Shown: one piece after another, positions 1-9,196 of the stretch
Numbering within the stretch: position 1 is the first letter of the stretch
How the letters are laid out: every line of letters starts with the position of its first letter
Source: Paenibacillus allorhizosphaerae
GTDB lineage: Bacteria; Bacillota; Bacilli; Paenibacillales; NBRC-103111
Reading direction: 5' to 3'
Length of the DNA: 64,000 bases
NCBI RefSeq assembly: GCF_910594985.1
Contig: NZ_CAJVCE010000018.1
Span: forward strand, 1 to 64,000
Notes under the pieces: generated by a model
What the model saw: the letters and a program-made list of their open reading frames with translations, nothing else
Told to the model about the DNA's origin: nothing
Database searches by the model: none
Program-made: the position numbers and the translations under genes

Positions 1-183
1 GGTGAAGACACTGAACATAATTAGATAAAATGATCGAAAATAATCATTTTATTGTTACGGAGGAGGTCTGCTACGAAAGTTGGTAACGTAATCACAGTTA
101 GAGTCATATCGTTCAGGATTGAGCAATATCGTCTTGCCTAGCCACTATCCGACATATCAAATCGATTCAGGAGGAATAATGGA

Positions 184-888
184 TTGCGACTGTATATTAT
201 TCGTCATGCAGATCCGGACTATGAAAACAACACGATCACCCCGCCCGGACATTTGGAAGCACGAGCTCTGGCTAACCGGTTAAGTGAGGAAAAAATCGAT
301 GCAATATACAGCTCTCCTATGGGGCGAGCGCTTCACACCATGCAGTACACCGCAGAAATAACCGGTCTGGAACCAGTAATTCAACCGTGGTTAGCCGAAT
401 TATCAGGCTGGAAGGTGCCGGAATCATCGGGCAAACACTCGGTAGCATGGAATGTCGACGGTGAACGGATTCGCAGCCATAAGCCGTTCCCTTCAAGCGA
501 GAACTGGCATAGCAATCCGATTTATGATCAAACGGATTTAAATCAAAGATTTTTGAATTTGAAGAAAGACTCCGACCTATTCCTCAAGGAACTCGGATAC
601 GAAAGAAACGATGGCGTGTATGAGATTGTCCGAACGAACGAACTAAAGATCGCTGTGTTTTGCCACATGGGGTTCGGACTTGCATGGATATCGCATTTGC
701 TCGAGCTGCCGCTTTCCTTTGCATGGAGCGGTTTTTGGCTGGCTCCGAGTTCGGTAACGACCATTTTATTCGATCAAAGAACAGCAGCTCGGGCAGTTCC
801 GCGTTGTCTGGGGATGGGGGATGTTTCGCATCTTTACAAAGCCGGACTTCCTGTTCAGAGCAGCGGCATCATCGCTAATTTTTATTAA
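184..888 (+). CDS. Histidine phosphatase family protein
   Basis: This 234-residue protein belongs to the phosphoglycerate-mutase-like histidine phosphatases, which hydrolyse phosphate esters through a phospho-histidine. The N-terminal RHA motif (His8) is the expected nucleophile site and a late His in FCHMGFG (about residue 160) fits the second catalytic His. The IYSSPMGRALHTMQ segment is the usual conserved helix after it. I chose the TTG at 184 because AGGAGG at 169-174 sits nine bases upstream; the ATG at 179 is out of frame. The substrate cannot be read from sequence. It precedes the discoidin-domain gene by 67 bases and may share its transcript. The family call is firm, the role unknown. 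Confidence 0.85.
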   Translation: MRLYIIRHADPDYENNTITPPGHLEARALANRLSEEKIDAIYSSPMGRALHTMQYTAEITGLEPVIQPWLAELSGWKVPESSGKHSVAWNVDGERIRSHKPFPSSENWHSNPIYDQTDLNQRFLNLKKDSDLFLKELGYERNDGVYEIVRTNELKIAVFCHMGFGLAWISHLLELPLSFAWSGFWLAPSSVTTILFDQRTAARAVPRCLGMGDVSHLYKAGLPVQSSGIIANFY

Positions 889-955
889 GCGGAATCGCGC
901 CTGATATTTGACGGTATTGATTTCGGTAAACAAAATCAAAGTAAGGAGGGCATCG

Positions 956-3256
956 ATGTGGCCAAATGCCAGCCATAAAATAAGATGGTATTTAACCGTA
1001 ACATTGCTTTTTCATCTTGTTGCAATTGCCGGTCTTGCTGTAACGAAATTATTCTCAAACGGTAAATCAGATAAGCCGATACTGATTAGTTTGAATAAAC
1101 CGGTAACCAGTATTTCCTCGGAAAAGGCCCATGAGCCTGCTTTCGCTATGGATGGGGATGCGACTAGTTACTGGGCTTCGTCCCTTGGCTCCTCCGGCAG
1201 TACCTGGATGCAAGTGGATTTAGAAAGCATACATACGATTAATCGAATCCGTTTGAGCAACTGGGTCGATGGAAAACGGTTTTATCATTACCATATTGTC
1301 GGAAGTACAGACGGAACAAATTGGTTCCCCATCGCTGTGAAATCGGATGATCGCACAGCCACCGACGAAGGGGATCAATTCATTGTAGAGGCGGTCGCAC
1401 AGTACGTCCGTGTCTATATAACGCACAATTCCGCAAACAACAGCGCGCACATCAGTGACTTTAAAGTGTACGGCCATCCTCTCCCAACGAAAGTTGTGAA
1501 TGACGCGCTCCCATTAGAAATCGAACAGAGTGCGTTCGATCGGGAACTGTATTCTGCCGGTCAACCTGTAAATTTGAAATATAATATACGAAATCCGTCC
1601 AAAAACAACAAGGTAAAGCTGTCCGGGCTTCATGCGAAAATATTCAAATTCGGCGACCCGTATTTTTTGCAAGAAATTCCGTTAGAATCCGGGTTGACTG
1701 TTTTGCCAGGTCAATCCGTACAGCTATCCGCAAATCATCTCTGGACGATTCCAAGCAATATCGCCACCGGTTCCTACGGGATCTACCTCCAATTTCGATA
1801 TGACAACGGTTACATTGCAGAGCGATATGCCAACTTTATACGCATTGTCTCAGGTTCGGAACGTACGGTCTATCATATCGATAAGCATAATTTCAAAGGG
1901 TTCGACGTTTATACGCTGGACGGCGGAATGAGTGCGGAATATGCAGTCCAGAAGTCGGCGGAAATGCTGGGGGCCACGGTCTCCCATACGTGGTATGTAT
2001 CTCCCAAGGGAGGGACGTACCCGGTTTACGGAACAAGGCCATTTTTACAACAATCGATCAAACAGACAGTCGATTTTTACAATAAAGAATTCGGGATGGA
2101 GACGCCTTTCGATACCGTCATCATTTCTACCGGAGTGATGCCCGTATCCTATCTATCCAGAACGATGAAAGCGCTGGTGCTGCCGCTACAGTATCTCGTT
2201 AGTCTCGATACGATCAAGGAACTGCGTACGATGCTTCAATATGCCAATGACAACGGAATTCCAAGCTTCGCATCCATCGGTTATGCGCGTTCGATGCCGA
2301 TGACCGGGGTGGCGTGGATGAAGCTGCTCGGTCTGCCCAAGGAGTATAAGGATTTCCTGAATCAGCATCAGGTGAAGCATGTGGTACTGATGGGTGCCGA
2401 TGAAACGAACGGCGGGGAAGATCTGGTAAAAAAGGTCGTTAGCAATGGTGTTAAACCGACCGGGACGGACCCCGGCGATATATACGTCGTGTATAAACAG
2501 CGGGCAACGGCGGAGGACATTGCCTGGCTGAACAAGGAAATTAAAGACTTTGGCGAAGTACCATTGGAGAAATATACCCGTCATTTATCCGATTGGGAGG
2601 GTGGTGTGATCAAGCGGCAAATTGACCAGTTCAGTGATGATATCAAAGCGTCTACTGGGGTTCGAGAGATTGTTTTCGTGACCGGACGCGCATCACTGGG
2701 ATTATATGATTTGCCTACGTTTGCCGTTTTGGAATTTATGAAAAAAAACGAGGAGGCGTTTTCTTCTGATGGACCGATCGTCCGTGGGGTGACGCTGAGT
2801 CCTTACTTGTTGTCGCATCCGTTTTATGAAACGACAATTCAATATGTACCTCTCGTGTATTATCAGGGAAATACAACTCAGAATACGATTGACTTACGCT
2901 TGAATGAAATGGTGCGTAATGCGGTCCGCCTTTATTTCCCGAATACTCGATTTGAAGATCTGAAGATTTGGATCAATGCTTCCAGAAATACCGGTGGTTC
3001 CATAGCGGAAGATTTCAAGAAAAGCCTTAGCGAGAAAGGGTTCCTGCATATCGAGGAACAAAACTATGGAGTAGACGAAGAGTGGAAGCCGGAAGACGGC
3101 ATGGATGCCCCGACCGAACGTATCGTGGAGAAATGGGTCGCATCCACTTCGCCAGAGGCTTTAAAAGAATGGGATTATCGGCTTGCGCCACTATCCATCG
3201 AAGATCTCAAGACGATCGCACGCAAATATCCGAATGTTTCCGTTACGTCTAAATGA
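956..3256 (+). CDS. Membrane-anchored discoidin (F5/8 type C) domain protein
   Basis: This protein of 766 residues has an N-terminal membrane or signal segment (about residues 10-35). A discoidin/F5-8C fold follows (about 55-175; WMQVDL, YHIVGSTDGTNW, QYVRVYI), then an Ig-like beta domain (about 185-300). The remaining ~450 residues are a mixed alpha/beta region I do not recognise, with no catalytic signature I can name. Discoidin domains usually bind glycans. The start at 956 is preferred over an in-frame start at 908 because AAGGAGG lies at 943-949. It is followed after 97 bases by a solute-binding lipoprotein, which suggests a shared role in capturing a polysaccharide at the cell surface. 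Confidence 0.7.
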   Translation: MWPNASHKIRWYLTVTLLFHLVAIAGLAVTKLFSNGKSDKPILISLNKPVTSISSEKAHEPAFAMDGDATSYWASSLGSSGSTWMQVDLESIHTINRIRLSNWVDGKRFYHYHIVGSTDGTNWFPIAVKSDDRTATDEGDQFIVEAVAQYVRVYITHNSANNSAHISDFKVYGHPLPTKVVNDALPLEIEQSAFDRELYSAGQPVNLKYNIRNPSKNNKVKLSGLHAKIFKFGDPYFLQEIPLESGLTVLPGQSVQLSANHLWTIPSNIATGSYGIYLQFRYDNGYIAERYANFIRIVSGSERTVYHIDKHNFKGFDVYTLDGGMSAEYAVQKSAEMLGATVSHTWYVSPKGGTYPVYGTRPFLQQSIKQTVDFYNKEFGMETPFDTVIISTGVMPVSYLSRTMKALVLPLQYLVSLDTIKELRTMLQYANDNGIPSFASIGYARSMPMTGVAWMKLLGLPKEYKDFLNQHQVKHVVLMGADETNGGEDLVKKVVSNGVKPTGTDPGDIYVVYKQRATAEDIAWLNKEIKDFGEVPLEKYTRHLSDWEGGVIKRQIDQFSDDIKASTGVREIVFVTGRASLGLYDLPTFAVLEFMKKNEEAFSSDGPIVRGVTLSPYLLSHPFYETTIQYVPLVYYQGNTTQNTIDLRLNEMVRNAVRLYFPNTRFEDLKIWINASRNTGGSIAEDFKKSLSEKGFLHIEEQNYGVDEEWKPEDGMDAPTERIVEKWVASTSPEALKEWDYRLAPLSIEDLKTIARKYPNVSVTSK

Positions 3257-3353
3257 CACGCTACTTCCAAACCGGTATCGGGTTGTTTTGAGATTCCATC
3301 GTGGATTCGCAAGTAAAACTGCCCTCGAATAAACGATATGAGGAGGCGTTTAA

Positions 3354-4640
3354 ATGAAAAACATGGCGATTCTGTCCATCATTGGTGTGCTCGCGGGTTC
3401 TTTAGCGGGCTGCGGGGGAGGCGGCGTTCAGGAAGCTTCCAATAAACCTCCGGCGGAAAAACCGCACGATCCGGTCACATTAAAAATGTTTACGACCCAG
3501 CCATTCAATAAAGACGATCTGAACAACCTTATCAATGGGCCGCTTCAGAAAAAATATCCTTATATTACCGTCGAGCCGATCGAAACGCCAAACAACTCGT
3601 TGACTCAATACATTGCTACCGGAGAGCAGATGGATCTTCTGACGATATATAACGGTCATATTCCATCGTATAAAGACTTTAATATTTTTACGGATATAAC
3701 GCCACTCGCTCAAAAGATTCAATTTGATCTTGGCCGGTTCGATCCGCGATCGTTGGAAACGGTCCGAGCGATCGCTGACAAGGGCGAGCTGTATGGCATA
3801 CCTTACAACGTGCAGTTTAACGCTTTATATTATAATAAGGACATTTTTGACCGATTCGGGGTAGCCTATCCGAACGACGGGATGACTTGGGAGGATGCCG
3901 TTCGCGTTAGCCAGAAATTGACGCGGCTCCAGGATGGGGTGCAGTATCGGGGATTGGACCCGGAAAGCATCATCCGGTTGATGTACCCGTTATCCGCAAC
4001 CGTTGTCGACGGCAAAACGAATAAATCCCTTGTGAGCGGCGATCTTTATAAAAAGCTGTTCGATACGGGGTATCAGATTTATTCTGTTCCGGGAAACAAA
4101 CCGTCGAAGTGGAATATAAACTCTACGAACGCTTTTATTAAGGATCGTAACGTGGCTATGTTTGCAGGCGTTAACATCTTTAATTCGCTTGCGCAGTACC
4201 AGGATTTGAACTGGGACGTCGCTCAGTACCCGAGTTACAAGGACAAACCGAACGTATACGGCATGTACGATTTGCATGTCATGACCATCAGCAAAACAAG
4301 CAAATACCAGGATGAAGCGATGAAAGTGCTTGAGGTGCTTTTCTCGGACGAGGTACAGATGATGAGCACCAAAGAGACAGGGAGGGTATCTCCTCTGAAA
4401 GACCCGAAATTCAAAACGGCCTTCGGCGCAGATATGCCGATTCTAAAGGGAAAGAACGTTCAAAGTATTTTTAAAAGCCAACCCGCCTCGGCTCCTCCAT
4501 TCTCGATCCATTATCCGAAATCGAGAGACATTCTCAGCAATCAATTTCAGCTATATGCAGACGGCAAAAAGGATATAAACACAGCGTTGCGGGACGCTGA
4601 AGAACAAATTAATCAATATATTCTGGAAAATACAAAGTAA
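3354..4640 (+). CDS. ABC-type sugar-binding lipoprotein (orphan, paralogue 1)
   Basis: A 428-residue extracellular solute-binding protein of family 1. Residues 1-19 are a lipoprotein signal and the lipobox LAGC puts the lipidated Cys at position 20. Typical family elements follow, such as YYNKDIFDRFGV and the GMTWEDAV hinge region. It should bind a carbohydrate outside the membrane and deliver it to an importer, but no permease or ATPase lies nearby. It is clearly related to the lipoproteins at 14039 and 57809 (shared FDxFGVxYPxDGMTW). AGGAGG precedes the ATG and a terminator follows. The ligand is unknown. Confidence 0.9.
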   Translation: MKNMAILSIIGVLAGSLAGCGGGGVQEASNKPPAEKPHDPVTLKMFTTQPFNKDDLNNLINGPLQKKYPYITVEPIETPNNSLTQYIATGEQMDLLTIYNGHIPSYKDFNIFTDITPLAQKIQFDLGRFDPRSLETVRAIADKGELYGIPYNVQFNALYYNKDIFDRFGVAYPNDGMTWEDAVRVSQKLTRLQDGVQYRGLDPESIIRLMYPLSATVVDGKTNKSLVSGDLYKKLFDTGYQIYSVPGNKPSKWNINSTNAFIKDRNVAMFAGVNIFNSLAQYQDLNWDVAQYPSYKDKPNVYGMYDLHVMTISKTSKYQDEAMKVLEVLFSDEVQMMSTKETGRVSPLKDPKFKTAFGADMPILKGKNVQSIFKSQPASAPPFSIHYPKSRDILSNQFQLYADGKKDINTALRDAEEQINQYILENTK

Positions 4641-4670
4641 TCATTCCAAACTTAATAAACACTTCGACGC

Positions 4671-4698
4671 GGTTGCCGGTTATTCGGCAGCCTTTTTT
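4671..4698 (+). terminator. Rho-independent terminator after the sugar-binding lipoprotein
   Basis: GGTTGCCG pairs with CGGCAGCC (one G-T pair) around a short loop and is followed by six T. It lies 31 bases after the lipoprotein stop codon. Confidence 0.8.
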
Positions 4699-5026
4699 GC
4701 TAAGCTCAGGGATGGGCTGTAATGCGGACTTTCCGTTCACTTGTTGGAAACTTATTCCTTATTTATTCATAATGATTAATATCTGCGAGGAGTGAAAACG
4801 AATGAAGAAAGCGCCGGGCGATAACATCAGCAATTCCAATCGAATCTGATTATGTAGCTGTTGACCTATTTGAATTACATTACATTTTTTTGCTTGCCAG
4901 CTCAAGCGTTAGGTAAATGCTCCTGGCTGCGTTGAATGATATAGAACATGAACAATAGGAGACATATGGAGGGGAAAGAATATGGAAGCTGAAACGATAA
5001 CATAGGCTAGAGGTGGGGCTATGTAG
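4699..5026. other. Intergenic stretch with decayed coding traces
   Basis: No complete gene is visible here. A GAGGAG site near 4788 precedes an ATG at 4802 that opens only a 15-codon frame (MKKAPGDNISNSNRI). Further short starts with good ribosome binding sites also stop at once. The stretch probably belongs to the same decayed locus as the pseudogene that follows. Confidence 0.4.
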
Positions 5027-5292
5027 ATTGAACCTTACATCAGCCCGCTGAAGCTGTCTTGGCAAGTAATGCCAGGCTCATGGGAAAAATCCAATGCGCC
5101 GTATTTCGGCGCGGTCACCTATCCGGTGAGCAAGCTACGGGAGAGGGGGTGTATCTGAAAATTTTGCCTGTCCATCATCGGGAGCCGCTCGTGGACGGCA
5201 ATTTTACGAGGAGTACGGGTATCGGGTGATCGTCAGTGGAGCTGTCCAAAATCGAATACTACGATATGCCCGAAGTATTCGATTATAATTAA
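5027..5292 (+). pseudogene. Remnant of an unidentified protein-coding gene
   Basis: Protein-like sequence can be read only by changing frame. One frame gives IEPYISPLKLSWQVMPGSW and continues to GAVTYPVSKLRER. The neighbouring frame then gives VYLKILPVHHREPLVDGNF, an internal stop follows, and the end reads ELSKIEYYDMPEVFDYN before TAA. The amino-acid composition looks like a real enzyme rather than noise, but I cannot name the family. It sits directly upstream of the SLH protein gene, with no start codon or ribosome binding site of its own. Confidence 0.5.
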
Positions 5293-5420
5293 GCGTCCCG
5301 TGCCATGAAATCGTTAGAGAATCCCCGGAGGGGAGTAGGAAGCCTCAGGCTGAGTGCTGTCGTATCGGATCTAATCGTAGCATGGCTTGGCTTGATGCGT
5401 TTGAGGAGGGAATCATACCA

Positions 5421-7523
5421 ATGCGTTACAAGCAATGGAAAAGGCAAGGAAGTTGTTTATCGGTATGGATCATAGTTGCCATGTTATTGGCTCCTTTGTT
5501 TACTTGCTTGGAGCAGTCGTATGCGGAGGGGCTGGCCGAGCCGCAGTCAAGCGTGACATCCCGCGTTTACGATCAAGTGACGGGAGCCGTATATTTCCCG
5601 GATACCCGGTTGGAATCCGCCATTCGGGAAACGCTTGGGATTCCCGAGCGGTATGTGACTTCCGAGGATTTAAGCCGGATGACGGAGCTGGTAGCGAAAG
5701 ACAAAGGGATTTCCAATTTGAGCGGCATCGAATATGCCGTAAATCTTCAAAAGCTGGTACTGCCCCATAACCAGATTAACGATATTTCGGCGCTTAAAGG
5801 ATTGAGCCAGCTTAATGAACTCATACTGTTCGGTAATCAAATCGAGCATATTGCTTCACTGAGTCAGGTTACGTCGCTTGAGAAGCTGTACTTGAACAAT
5901 AATCGAATAACGGACATTGAGGCCTTTCGGAATTTGACCAACTTGACCGAATTGGGTCTCAGTCATAATCAAATCCGCGATATTTCGGCTCTGGTTTCTT
6001 TGCAAAAGCTGAAACTGCTCGAACTGGATCATAACGAAATTGCAAACATGTCCCAACTGGCGGGCCTTCTACCGCACATGGAAACGATGACGCTGTATGA
6101 TAACCCTGCCCAAGAGATGGCTCCGTTCCTTCTGCAGCTCGAGAAACATGGAGTTAAACTAAGCGAAACGGTGATGCTGGCGGGTTTCGTGAAATCGGAT
6201 GTAACGAACGTAAACGAATCCGCGGTGCAGCTGAACGAATTTACGGCAAGCTACGGAGCGCATAGGCAATCTTCGCCGTATGGATTGTATACGGTGGCTG
6301 ACGGTTACGAAAGAAATGCGTTCAGGTACTTGTTTCAAGTACCCAAAGGAAGTTACACGATTGCCGCGTGGAACGCAGGTTTATCCGATAGCGTGACGAC
6401 GGATACTTATGTTGACTCTGCCGTGCAGCTGCTTTATGACTATGGTGCCTTGTTTCAGGTGAAGTCGCTGCGCGATTTAAGCCTGCAGGAGCAGCCCTCT
6501 GACAGCGGCGACAGCGATTCTTCTTCCGACGGAGGAGATTCGACTTCAGCCGGGGAACTGGTTCAAGCAGCCCTCGGCGGCACCGTTTCGGTAGAGGGTG
6601 CTTCCGTAACGATTCCGAGGCTGGCTTTTCCGGATAATGTGCTCGTCAAAATCGAAGCGTATTCCAATGGGTATTCTATTTCGCTAAACGATCGCTCCGT
6701 ATTGGCGAGCCAAGTGTTTAACATGAGCAAACATATCGCCGGTAATTTTACGAAGCCCGTGACGGTCACGCTGGCTTATGACAAGTCCGGGGTGGATCTG
6801 TCGAAGCAAGAGCTGGTGCTCGCTTGGCTTGACGAAAGTACGGACACCTGGATCCCCCTCGACAATCTTGCCGTAGATCTGCAAAAAGTAGAAATCAGCG
6901 GCACGATAACCCATTTGGGTAAGTTTGCCGTATTGGCGGTCGAGAAAAAGCTTGATGACCAGCCATCGCAACCATCACAGCCTCAGCCGCCGGCCTATCC
7001 AAAACTGAGCGACATTCGCGGGCATTGGGCCGAAGCCCAGATCAAGAGGTTCGTCGAGCGGGGGGCTCTGGACGGATACCCGGACGGCACGTTCAAGCCG
7101 GATGCCGGCATCACAAGAGCCGAGTTTGTAACGTTTCTGGTAAAAGAGCTGGGCATTGGGCCGGGCGGTGAGTCGGGTTTTGCCGATGCGGCGCAGCATT
7201 GGGCCAAAAGCTACATTGCTGCCGCAGCTCAAGCCGGCATTGTCAGCGGCTATAGCAGCGCTTCATTCGGGCCGGACGATCCCATTACGCGCGAGCAAAT
7301 CGTCCTGATGCTAGCCAACGCCAACGTCTTGAAGAGTATAAATGCGGGGCAGGCTCCGATGTTCGCGGATACGGGAGACATTTCTCCATGGGCCAAAGAA
7401 GCCGTATATACGGCGGTTTCGGAAGGGATTATGGACGGTTATTCCGACGGGACGCTTAAGCCTCAAGGATTGACCACGCGAGCGGAAGCGGTGACCTTCG
7501 TAAGCAGGGTGCTAAAAAAATAA
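5421..7523 (+). CDS. Leucine-rich-repeat surface protein with three SLH domains
   Basis: A secreted protein of 700 residues. The signal peptide covers about residues 1-35. An N-terminal cap leads into five or six internalin-like 22-residue leucine-rich repeats (about 90-220; repeats of the type LxxLxLxxNxIxDIxxL). Next come a beta-rich segment, a Ser/Asp/Gly linker (about 365-380) and another beta domain. Three SLH domains at the C terminus (about 535-700; GHWAEAQIKRFVERGALDGY, HWAKSYIAAAAQAGIVSGY, SPWAKEAVYTAVSEGIMDGY) should bind the pyruvylated secondary cell-wall polymer. GAGGAGGG just upstream decides the start at 5421 over 5382. The repeats probably bind a protein or glycan ligand at the surface; the ligand is unknown. 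Confidence 0.92.
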   Translation: MRYKQWKRQGSCLSVWIIVAMLLAPLFTCLEQSYAEGLAEPQSSVTSRVYDQVTGAVYFPDTRLESAIRETLGIPERYVTSEDLSRMTELVAKDKGISNLSGIEYAVNLQKLVLPHNQINDISALKGLSQLNELILFGNQIEHIASLSQVTSLEKLYLNNNRITDIEAFRNLTNLTELGLSHNQIRDISALVSLQKLKLLELDHNEIANMSQLAGLLPHMETMTLYDNPAQEMAPFLLQLEKHGVKLSETVMLAGFVKSDVTNVNESAVQLNEFTASYGAHRQSSPYGLYTVADGYERNAFRYLFQVPKGSYTIAAWNAGLSDSVTTDTYVDSAVQLLYDYGALFQVKSLRDLSLQEQPSDSGDSDSSSDGGDSTSAGELVQAALGGTVSVEGASVTIPRLAFPDNVLVKIEAYSNGYSISLNDRSVLASQVFNMSKHIAGNFTKPVTVTLAYDKSGVDLSKQELVLAWLDESTDTWIPLDNLAVDLQKVEISGTITHLGKFAVLAVEKKLDDQPSQPSQPQPPAYPKLSDIRGHWAEAQIKRFVERGALDGYPDGTFKPDAGITRAEFVTFLVKELGIGPGGESGFADAAQHWAKSYIAAAAQAGIVSGYSSASFGPDDPITREQIVLMLANANVLKSINAGQAPMFADTGDISPWAKEAVYTAVSEGIMDGYSDGTLKPQGLTTRAEAVTFVSRVLKK

Positions 7524-7630
7524 TCAAAGAAGGAGGGAGTCCGTTCCGATGAACACGGCTCCCTTCTCTTTGTATGGATCTGCGAATTTGGGAACATCGA
7601 TAAGTACTACAAAACAGAGATTAAGCAAAC

Positions 7631-7654
7631 GGAGCTGCCGCAAAGGACAGCTCC
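7631..7654 (-). terminator. Hairpin after the MFS transporter gene
   Basis: GGAGCTG and CAGCTCC form a perfect 7-bp stem with a ten-base loop, followed on the minus strand by a T-rich stretch. It lies between the converging SLH and MFS genes and could serve both. Confidence 0.5.
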
Positions 7655-7719
7655 TCTTCGATGTTCAACATACCCTGAAGCCACACATCTTCTAGCCGGT
7701 AAAAGTCCGGCCACACTAA

Positions 7720-8979
7720 TTAAACCCGTCTAGGAGATTCTGCAGCTGCTGCTGCGGCGCCGGTTGTTGCAGAGGGTGCCCGACGCGAGCTGTACACCGC
7801 GAAGCCGAGCATCGTAGCCAGCAGGATGCCGCCGCCGGTGTAGAAGGCCGCCGTCAAGCCAAACGCCTGGCCGAGCAGGCCGAACATGGCCGGTGCGGTC
7901 ATTTGCGACAGCCGGTTGGTGAGCAGCCGCAGTCCCATCACTTTGCCGCGCTCGGTATCCTTCGTCTCCTCGACCATAATCATAATCGTGACGGGCAAAT
8001 TCATACCGATGCAGCTGCCCAGCAGGAACGTAAGCACGGCGATGCCGATCAAATGCAGGGAAGCGACAGGAATGAAGATTAGGCAGGCGGAAGCAATGCA
8101 GCCGGCGAAGATCAGAATCTTCTCCAGTGCCGCCAGCTTCATTAGCCGCCCCAACATGAAGCGCGATATGAACCCGGACAGACCCATCAGCGAGATGACA
8201 GCAGAGATGACGATGGCGGAATAGCCGTGATTGTTCAAATACAGCGGAATGAAGCTGCCGTACAGCGCTTGAATGAACATGATCAGGAACGTGCCGACCA
8301 GGCCAAACTGAACTCCTCTATGCCGGGTCAAATGAAGACCGCTGACGTAGCTATTCAGTATCTCTTTGGGCTGGAACAACTCTTTGGTTTTGCCGCGCAT
8401 GCCGGAATCGCCCGGAGTTCGGATCAGCAGGATCAGGACATAGCAGATGGCGCATACGGCAAGCGACGCCAGGAAGGCGGACCGGTAGCTCCACAAGGAC
8501 GAGCCGGTCTGAGTGACGATTAATCCGCCAAGCAGCGGACCTGCCATATTGCCGGCGGAGTTCCACATGGAGAAGCGGTTAATGTTCTTGTTGCGAAGTT
8601 CCTTGTCCTGCTCTCCGTCCGACGCTAATACTTGAAGCGATGAAGCCATAATAATCATGCTGGTGCCTAGCAGCACTTGGGAGATGGCAAGGACCGGCAA
8701 GGTGGTGCTGAAGGACGTCAGCGCGAGGGAGATCATAAGCAGCAGACAGCCGATCTTCGTCATCTTCATCGGACCCAGCGTATCGATCATTTGACCGATC
8801 GGCATCGCGATAAACATGGGAAACAGCGCTCGAAGTGTCACAATGAAGCCGATTAATGCCGTGGAGGCACCGAGCGCATCAGCGTATAAGGTGAAAAACG
8901 GCTGCGCTACGGACATCACGCCAAAGAAAATACCGCCGCCGTAAATCCCGACGGCCCGCACTGCTTTTTCCATATTCAT
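7720..8979 (-). CDS. Major facilitator superfamily transporter
   Basis: A 419-residue integral membrane protein with about twelve hydrophobic helices and the two-fold MFS layout. The loop MPIGQMIDTLGPMKMTKIG after helix 2 matches the drug/proton antiporter type A-motif region, and a related SRFMLGRLMKLA loop occurs in the second half. Substrate cannot be deduced; drug or metabolite efflux is the usual role for this group. The start may be the ATG at 8979 or the one at 8973; AGAAGGTGA lies just upstream. It is transcribed divergently from a LysR regulator, with a palindrome between them, so the regulator probably controls it. Confidence 0.88.
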   Translation of the reverse strand: MNMEKAVRAVGIYGGGIFFGVMSVAQPFFTLYADALGASTALIGFIVTLRALFPMFIAMPIGQMIDTLGPMKMTKIGCLLLMISLALTSFSTTLPVLAISQVLLGTSMIIMASSLQVLASDGEQDKELRNKNINRFSMWNSAGNMAGPLLGGLIVTQTGSSLWSYRSAFLASLAVCAICYVLILLIRTPGDSGMRGKTKELFQPKEILNSYVSGLHLTRHRGVQFGLVGTFLIMFIQALYGSFIPLYLNNHGYSAIVISAVISLMGLSGFISRFMLGRLMKLAALEKILIFAGCIASACLIFIPVASLHLIGIAVLTFLLGSCIGMNLPVTIMIMVEETKDTERGKVMGLRLLTNRLSQMTAPAMFGLLGQAFGLTAAFYTGGGILLATMLGFAVYSSRRAPSATTGAAAAAAESPRRV

Positions 8980-9104
8980 AGCAAGTCACCTTCTATATAT
9001 CTTGTGTGGATCTCTTGTATTGGTGAGCTCACAGGTATATCCTACAAAGGAAGCCTACCTGCAGTATCTATACTATGAAGAATGGCAAGACAAGTAAATG
9101 AGCG

Positions 9105-9128
9105 AAAATGAATGACCTTATTCATTTT
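9105..9128. promoter_or_regulatory. 24-bp inverted repeat between MFS and LysR genes (candidate LysR operator)
   Basis: AAAATGAAT and ATTCATTTT form perfect 9-bp arms separated by six bases. The core fits the T-N11-A pattern of LysR-type operators. It lies in the divergent intergenic region about 70 bases before the LysR start, where autoregulation sites are usual. The assignment to this LysR is inference. Confidence 0.55.
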
Positions 9129-9196
9129 TTGAATATCCTTATTGCAGCTTCAGCTAAGTGCCAAAGCGCTGATTATTGCGAAAAAGGAGGTGCGAT

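Noticed and set aside
1-183. Possible end of an upstream gene and hairpin AAAATGAT...ATCATTTT at 27-50
   Set aside because: Only eight codons precede a stop in the candidate frame, so no gene can be supported; the hairpin is AT-rich and weak.
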